A stretch of DNA of 64,000 nucleotides. Origin: Chaetoderma sp. LZ-2023a. Lineage: Eukaryota > Mollusca > Caudofoveata > Chaetodermatida > Chaetodermatidae. Below are positions 12,910 through 21,900 of this stretch, in pieces. The stretch is from NCBI GenBank assembly GCA_034401795.1, contig CM067373.1:43229142-43293141 (forward strand), written 5' to 3'. A model generated the notes under the pieces. It was not told where the DNA came from. It did not search any database and saw only the letters and a program-made list of their open reading frames with translations. A program made the position numbers and the translations under genes. How positions within the stretch are numbered: the stretch's first letter is position 1; each line of letters opens with the position of its first letter.

Positions 12910-15900
12910 CGGCTTTATGTGCATCTTGTGGGTCTAACACTTATATCTAAAGAGCGATATTAATTATTACTATTAACTATTAACCCTTACCACTCTGGTG
13001 TCAAAATTTTAAATTTTCAAAATAAATTGAAAGATGAACTGGTGTTCATTTTTCAACAAATTTGATGGAAGATGGTGCTCTCATAGACAGCAACATCGTC
13101 CATCAAAATTGTTGAAAAATTTACATCAGTTTGTTTGCTATTGACATGGTAAAAGATAGAATATTGGCATCAGAGTGGTCAGGGTTAACCCATCTCGTGT
13201 CAACTTAACCCTTTAATGGTCAAACTGACCAAAAAGCAACTTTAAAGTGGTCCTATGGCTATTTGAAAGGGCTAGAGAAGAGTATTTTTGAATATTTACC
13301 ACTGGAATGACTGGCTCGGTAACCGAGCCAGTCATTCTAGTGGTAAATTTTCAAAAATACTTCTCTCGGCCTGCAAATAGACACTGGCTAAGTAAAACTT
13401 AATTTTCTGTACTATTAATGATCAAACCGGCAAAAAGAAAATTCATTGGTAAATTTACAAAAAATTGTCTTCTAAAATTAAAATATCTTGAAAAATATTG
13501 ACCATCAAAATGTTTAATTGATATATCAAGTAGTATTTTGAGGCGTGGTTGACACAAGTGGGGTCCCACTTCAGGGAACCTTTAACCCTTACCGCTCTGT
13601 GTTCATTTTTCAATAAGTCTGTTGGAAGATGGTGCTGTCACCATCGTACACCAAAATTGTTGAAAAATGTACACCAGTTTCTTTGCTATTGACACAGTAA
13701 AAGATAGAATATTGACATCAGACTGGTAAGGGTTAAACAGTACATGGATGAGCGATATGGACAAGAGATTTCCCTAGTCTACAAGTAGTTATTGTAGCAC
13801 TTATTAGTATGCACCTACATGTGCTGTATTCCGCTTAATAGTAGCCTATGCTCTAATAGAAGCCCACCCCCCCCCCCCCCCCTAACTTTGACATATGAAC
13901 TCCAATGATTTCTTAGCAGTTTCAAAATGGCAAAACTCTGTATTAGAAGCCCACCTCCTAACTCAGCAGACTGTATAGGAACATTTTTCTTAAGAGCAAA
14001 TTTGTAAGAATAGCGTGTATGATAATAACAATCGTTTCACAAGGTGTGTCTACTTCAGACCGATCGCTGCCCTGATACATTCCCGGCCCCTCTAGAAGTC
14101 AATACAGGCATCGGATTTGTAAATCTCGACCGCCTATTAGATTAATACTAGTAGTAGGCCACATATGTTCAAGAGATAAAGTTTATTCCACACTTTTGTG
14201 GTCAAAATGCGCATAAAACAGTCTTGGCATGATTAAATACCTTCCTTATAAATATATTTTAAGACCAAATTTATGAACCAAACAACAAGCACGGGAGAAA
14301 ATGTGCATCAATTTTGTAACGCCGATCAACATTAAATGATCCAAATTGAATTATTACGAACGACAATATAGCCGGCTTCTTAAGTTGGCGAGCCAGCTGT
14401 TCTTGAGATGGGAGGCATCATGTTCTCGCGAGATATTATACACTAACGGGAGTTTATCAAATGGGTACCCATTTTTTAAGATCAGGATAATACTCAGTTC
14501 TTATCGCGCAATGATAATATATAGATATTCCCGAGTTCCGAGTCCCCGATTCCAGAATATTTATATCCGAGTACTCGCTCTAAAATAAACTGTTCAATTG
14601 GAGGCGAATCACGTGATTTGTATTTTTTCGCGACACCATTTTATATCAAATTGTGGATTAATTTTGATGTAATAAATGAACTTTATTAAAGGATACGCAA
14701 TATTTAGGCGCTCAAATCAAATAATTTCACTTCCTCCGGTGATGTTTTGAGGTATACATTAAAGGTAGGCGATGGGAATTTTTACGGGAGAAAATACGTT
14801 GAATTTCCGTCGTATCAATTTTAGAAAACTTTTTTGGGAAAACTAATATAAGCCAACCCCCTTTCTCAGAGATGTTTGGTTGGAAATTGAACACCTCTTG
14901 TCCTAATAGAAGCCTAGGCTACTCTTAAGCAAAATACGGTAGTAGTGTTTCTCATGGTATCTAAATTTTGGAGGTCACACTGGTGTTCCAGATATTAATA
15001 TTTAATAATCATACAAGATATTCAGGGTCTCATGGGACCCACCGCCACTACTTTTGGGGGTCGCAAGTTGTATTTTGGGGTATATACCCTCAAAAGGATC
15101 CTTATGAGAAGCCCTGGCACCTAGCAGGGCTCATTAAAAAGTAAGGTAAATTTTGTTGGGGGCATTTAAATGTGAGAAAAGAATAAAAGAATATCGAGAT
15201 ATATATCAACCACACATAATTTATGGGGACACACAAAATAAATGCATATTTAAACATTTCACGCTTAGCACGATGTTAAGCCATTGTTATTTGGGGGACC
15301 TAGGTTGTGTCCGCGGAATGGACCTTTCCAGTTTTAGCTATGCCCCACCCATCCCTAGTTAAGCTCCTCCCACATCTCGCTCATGTTGGGATCAATCGAT
15401 CCCTGAACTGCTCGACTATCAATTTCCAGAGAATTATATGGGGAAATCTGTTTAATACTTTGAAACTAATTTGACTGGGTGCTGTCGCAGCAACAGCGCC
15501 CATTCAAATTAGTTTCAAAATATTAAACAGATTGTTTAGTAAATGGTAAAGACATACAATTCGTACAACATGTCGGACTATGAAGAGTTAAAGACGAACT
15601 ATATAAGTCATTCATGACGTCAGCCTACACATCACGTAGTTGATTGTCGTCATATGGTTGAGTGAGGAAATGGATTCATGAATTACAGTGGATCCCCACA
15701 ACGTAGGTCTGACCCTGGAAAATGTCCCAGGAATTACGGTCTCACCAGTACACACTCCTCCCTCCCTCCCTCCCTCCCTCCCTCACTCACTCACTCACTC
15801 ACTCACTCACTCACTCACTCCCCCCCCCCCTCTCCCCATCTTTATCTCTTCTCATACTTGTACTTCACATGTCCCTATGCGATACTACTTTCATTTCAGA

Positions 15901-18900
15901 TTTAAATGTATACTAAAAAACTGTTTACTGTGTTTTAGAGGGTATGAAGATGCGTGCACAGAAAAATGGCTCCCCGAGGGCTAAGGATATCTCCAGTAAA
16001 GCTGTAAGTAACTCTTAACCCTTACCACTCTCATGTCAATATTCTGTCTTTTACTGTGTCAATAGCAAAGAAACTGGTGTACATTTTTCAACAATTTTGT
16101 CGGACGATGTTGCTGTCACCAAATTTGTTGAGAAATAAACACCAGTCCATCTTTTAATTTAATTTGGAAATGAACATTTTTGACATCAGAATGGTAAGGG
16201 TTAAAAATAGAGATTTTGTGCACATAGTTTAACCCAGCAGTTTAACCCAGCACATTCCCTATACATGGCTAAGCAGTTCGTTAAGCTGTGCGCTTCAATG
16301 ACAGGCGTGGTTTCATAATATATACACCTGTGCAAAAGTTAAGCACCAGCAAAAACAATAGAACGTAGAAACATGATGGTACAACTAGGCTGCCATACTT
16401 TTTGTCCCCGCGTTAGCTGACATAATTCCAAGTACGAAATGCACATGCATGCATGACTTCACGCCGCTTGATGTCCGTGCGTGGCGGGAAACAGCACACG
16501 TGTTCAGTTATGTAAAAGTCCAGTTTGAGGTGTAGAACATTACATACAGATTTAGGCGACAAGATTAGGAATTTTGTGTTCATGACCGTGGTTTATTTGT
16601 ACAGAGAGAATTAGCTCTTGATTGTGAACCGCTATGGTAAGACAAAGGTTAAGTGATCGTGTGAAATGGCAAATCATAGGCATGCATACCACTGGTATGT
16701 CATGCAGAGAGATTGGCAGACAGCTGAACATTAACCATACTGTAATCAGTCGTTTGATTGCAAAACATGGGCAAACTAACGAGGTGAAGGACAGGCCTAG
16801 ATCTGGAAGACCGAAGAAGTCTACTGCCCGTGATGATCGAGCCCTAGTACGCCTTGTTAGGAGATCTCCATTCACCAACAGCAGAGTGCTCAGCCAGCAA
16901 TGGGAAACGCGCAATAGAGTGTCAATGTCTACCGTCAAAAGGAGACTGTATGCTGCTGGCATGAAAGCTAGGAGACCTGTCAGACGTCCTCTCCTCACTG
17001 CACACCACAAAGAGGAGCGTCTGAGGTGGTGCAACGAAAGAAGACACTGGAACATGAGATCCTGGAGATGGGTACACTGGTCCGATGAAAGTCGGTTCCT
17101 GCTTCATGCCACAGATGGTCGAACTCGTGTATGGACGTCCAGACGCACGGCGTACGACCAACGTAACATCATGGAAGAAGTTCCATTTGGTGGAGGTTCC
17201 GTTATGATATGGGGGTGCATCTCATTTGATTGTAAGCTGGATCTGTTGACTGTACCTGGAACACTAAATGGACAAAGATATCAAGATTCCATACTGGATA
17301 GAGTTGTGGTCCCTCATTTTGTAAATCATGCACCTGGAACCCACCCTATATTCATGGATGACAACGCCCGACCACATCGTGCTAGAGCTGTGCATGAATA
17401 CCTCCGCCAGAATGCCATCGAAACCCTACCATGGCCAGCAAGGAGCCCTGACATGAACCCTATTGAGCATATCTGGGACATTCTGGGAAACATGGTGAGA
17501 AGGAGGGATCCTCCTGTGCAGAACCTACAGGAATTAACAGACGCACTCCATCTTGAATGGCAACGAATACCACAATGGCGTATCAGTCGGTTGGTGACCA
17601 GCATGAGACGTCGTGTCCAGGCCGTCATCCAGGCACAAGGTGGATATACCCGGTATTAATAATGACAGTCTCAAACTCGTGCACAGATGTTAAACTTCGT
17701 TTTCAGACACCATTAATGACAATCTAGCCACGTGTGTCAACTGTAGGGCAATAGTTGTCAGTTGTGTCAACGTAACCATATTCAGGCCTCGTTTTCAAGT
17801 TCAAACAAAAACATACAGTGTTTCCCCACCATCATAATCAGCATTGCTCTAGTTGCATTATTACCTCTTGCACTAAGATGGATGGGTACATAAATGTTTA
17901 TGCTATTGCTTTCTTCATAGCACATGAATATACCCTCGCATGTGCGTAAAATTAGGGTGGTGCTTAACTTTTGCACAGGTGTATAGCTGTGTAAGGGTTA
18001 CATGTAATTCTGCAAGATGGGTTGTTCTCTACTATACATGGTTCCTTAGACCTTTAAACTTCAAATTTGTTCAAGAACACTAATTTTCTCATAGAACATA
18101 TTCATTTGCAGACGAAGGGGTTATTTTTTTTAATTTGGCACTTGAATGACTGGAATAACCGAGCCTCTCATTTCAGTGATAAATGTTCAAAAATAGTCTT
18201 CTCTTGGTCTGCAAATGGGCATTTAAAAATTGGTGGTTCTATAAGGCAAATGGTCCCTTAAGTCAGATCATGTCCTTTAGGCAAATGCAAGATATATGTG
18301 TGTCTGGATTCGTTTCCAGACCATGCCTTTAAATGTCGAGTGTCAAATTTGGTACATCAATACCTTGTGAAATGACCTCGACTGGCATCACTGAATTTGT
18401 ATTTTGACGAAATCTGTATGTTTGCCAGAGTTATGTCCCCTGGAAAACTTAATATCCGTAAGTATGGTTTACGGAGCATAAGTCTAGAAAGCATGTATAG
18501 ATTCACTTCAAATTGGGTACATGGATCCCTGGGCTTCAGCGAAAGCACTCCATATTATCCCTATAAAAACCTAACATTTATCCAAAATATGGCTTACTGT
18601 GTATAACTTTAAAACACCTGGCTCAAAGAGATATAACATGCAGTAGCCTTATAACGATATTAACACTGTGACAAGCGCGTTAATAGAATTAGCCCTTCAA
18701 ACCTTACAGACCAGACACGACAAATAACTTTTTAATGTAAAGAATATTCTGTTGAGTATTTTGAAACTAATTTAACTGGGAGCTGTTGCAGTCAAATTAG
18801 GTTCAAAATAGTTAACAGGTTACCTGTATGGTCTTGTGATTGAAACGCTGGTATTCAAGGGTTCAAAGGGATAAGCTGATTGTTTGATGATAATAGTTGC

Positions 18901-21900
18901 CGCCTGAGATAGCGATGACTTTTATTTAAATTGTATTCAGGGTTGGCTTGATTTAAATCAATTGATTTATATCATGATTTAAATCATGATTTAAATCACT
19001 CGATTTTTATCGAAAAAATTGTGATTTAAATCAGTTTTGCAAAAATAGAGGAATTTTCAAGTAATTAATACAATTAACAGTAATTTTGTTAAATTAAAGT
19101 AACATAATTATTTTACTGCTTCCATGGCACTTGAACATCAACACAAAATAGAATTATACACTTAATTGCTCATATTTGTCATCAGCAAGACTAGACCCAG
19201 TGCACGAGTCCACATCTACAATCTACATACTTGAGGTTCATGTACACAGTACATCACACATGTGTACAAAGTATGATCATTAAGTATGTGTAAGCTGTAA
19301 AGAAGAGGAGAATTCCATGTGCGTACATGTCACTACATGACCATTAAAGCAATAGTGTACATGAAAAGTCATGTATGGGCCAGTATGGCTATTACTATTA
19401 GTCTAATTCCAAAAGCACACTCTTTTAAAGCAAGACACTGTCTCTTTTTTCAGCTATGACATGCGTCTGGAGTCACTCTGGAGTGTCATTGAGTGTCTCG
19501 ATTACTATTGGCTAGTGCTTATCAAGTTGGACTTTTGGGCTCCATTTTATTTAACACTAAAACAATAAAGATTGAAATGTTATTAAATTAAGTAGTTTAC
19601 TACAACTTCAAAAATCAAAATCAGTAATTGCTGAAACTGGCAAGAAACTATATACATTGTAACACGTAAACACATCATTACATTACATTAACCCTTAGCA
19701 CACTGATGTAGGAGTTTTAATTTTTCAAAATAAACATAACCCCTAGCACTCTGGAGCATGATAATTTAAATTTTCAAATTAAATTTAAAGATAAACTGGT
19801 GTACAATTTGCAACAATTTTTGTGGACGATGCTGCTGTCTGTGACAGCACCATCTTCCACAAAATTTGTTGAAAAACGTACACCAGTTTATCTTTAAATT
19901 TAATTTGAAATTTAAAAATTTCGACATCAGTGTGCTAAGGGTTAAAGATAAACTGGTGTACATTTTTCAACAAATTTGGTGGATGATAGAGCTGTCGCAG
20001 ACAGCAACATCGTCCACCAAAATTGTTGAAAAATGTACACCAGTTTATCAATTTTAATTTGAGCATATTTTTAAAGACAGAAGTTAACAAGGTTGATAGA
20101 CTTAGACAATGATGACTTTTGCATACCTTCATAGATTTTGTGCATCTAATTAGGGCTAATTCGTTAGATTTATGCATTGCATCATTTCTGTCCTATTGCT
20201 ACTCACTGTATCTGTGATGCAATTGTGAACAAAATTGAAAAATCGTTGCTAATATGACGTAATATATAAATTTTGAACTCTATATATTATTAGTTCAAAC
20301 AGTGATAATTAAAGAATAGACATCCCATCATTCGTAACATAATAAACATATTGAATATTTTGAAAGCAATTTCACTGAAAACCGTTGCTGACTTAGGCAG
20401 CAACGGCTTCCAGTGAAATTGCTTTCAAAATATTCAATATGTTATGAATGATGGGATGCATATTCTTTAATTATTCACAATTAAGTGATTAACCAGAACA
20501 CTCGATATATTGACTATTGAGATACCGCAATTTTTTTATAATAACGATATCGATATTCTCTCAAGCAATATCGCGCAAACCTAACTGAGTCACAGATAGA
20601 TGTGTCTGTCATCACTTTTCACTTTCAGTTTTCAATAATGCTGCAATTGTACTTCACTAGTCTAGTCAACAATCATCATTCAACTGAAACCGGAAGTCAT
20701 TTTCTTTGTCACAGTTTAGGGACCGAAAAAGAAATACTAGTTTAGCCGCTTTTAAAGTTCCAAGTTTGTTTCTCAACTTACTCTGCACGAGCCCATAGCT
20801 GGAGAACACGCGCTCGACACCAGCTGACGCCGCCACAGCTGACATCAGACGCTGAGTGAATTCAAATGCTTCCAGCAGATCATCCTCGAAGTCACGTCTG
20901 TGCGACTTCCACCAATGAAGAGAGGTTACTCCATTAACAACTTCGTCGTTAAATTTAAGAATGTGAAATGGTGGTGCCATGGCCTCGAATTTGATTACCA
21001 AAGTCATCAAACCAGGGATTTCGGATGCTATGGTGAGTGCAGTTTCACGTTCTTGCTGAGTCAAGTTTCGACCACGGTATTTAGGGTGGAGTAGATTGGC
21101 CAGCATGTGGTGAGGTGTCACAGCTTGTTGATAACGCTTATCGGCCGCACGCTTTGTTGAATTATTAGTGTCATTATGCAGGGCCGTTTTTACATCTTTC
21201 CATAATTCAACTGCTTCTGCTATTGTGCAATTGTCCGATTGAGCTTTATCGAGAGCGCAAGCTACTGGTTTCAAACAAAGTCGGTATTCATCTGCAGAAC
21301 GTTTGATTACTACATTACGAACTTTATTGGCAATGGCAACATCTATGCGGTCAGTATGTCCATCACAGATTGTCACAAGTGTCGGCCATGCCTCACAATA
21401 CGAGTTTAAACAATCGTACATTGTGTTCCACCTTGTATCTGCTGGCATCACTAACTTTCTGCACGATGATTGGCGTATTTGGGCACTAGCAAAGTGGTTA
21501 TTTCGGAAATACTTCACAACTTGTGTGACATGCTCCTTAACATTACCCATTTCTAAGTCCTTTGAAGTCAGATTTAGAAGATGAGGCGTGCATCCATACG
21601 CAATCATGTTGAAACCCAGTCGTTCTTTCAAGAACTCTCGCATCTTTGCTACATTAGCAGCATTGTCTGTGACGATACTACATATAATGCACCCAAAATC
21701 ATTGTGCGTGTTTTCAATTGTCTGCTTCGCAATGTCATAAAGATATTCCGCTGTGTGAGGATGTCCAGAGGTGTCCGTAGTATCCACTAAGTAAATATCA
21801 CCTAAGCAGGTCGTCACTGTAGCACATACGATAGGCTCGTTATGAATATTGCTCCAACCGTCTAATGCTAGACAGACAAGTTCACCTTCCAAATTTTTTC

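Larger units (their letters stand above)
16321..17985 (+). mobile_element. Tc1-type DNA transposon, apparently complete
   Basis: Perfect 28-base inverted ends: the left end TATACACCTGTGCAAAAGTT plus AAGCACCA at 16321-16348 is mirrored exactly at 17958-17985, including the TA that Tc1/mariner elements duplicate. The 1.66-kb length with one transposase frame is the normal Tc1 size. It lies in the same TMEM87 intron as the hAT element, in sense orientation. Confidence 0.93.

Noticed and set aside
16552-17161. Minus-strand frames of 167 and 79 codons
   Set aside because: Antisense shadows of the Tc1 transposase coding region.
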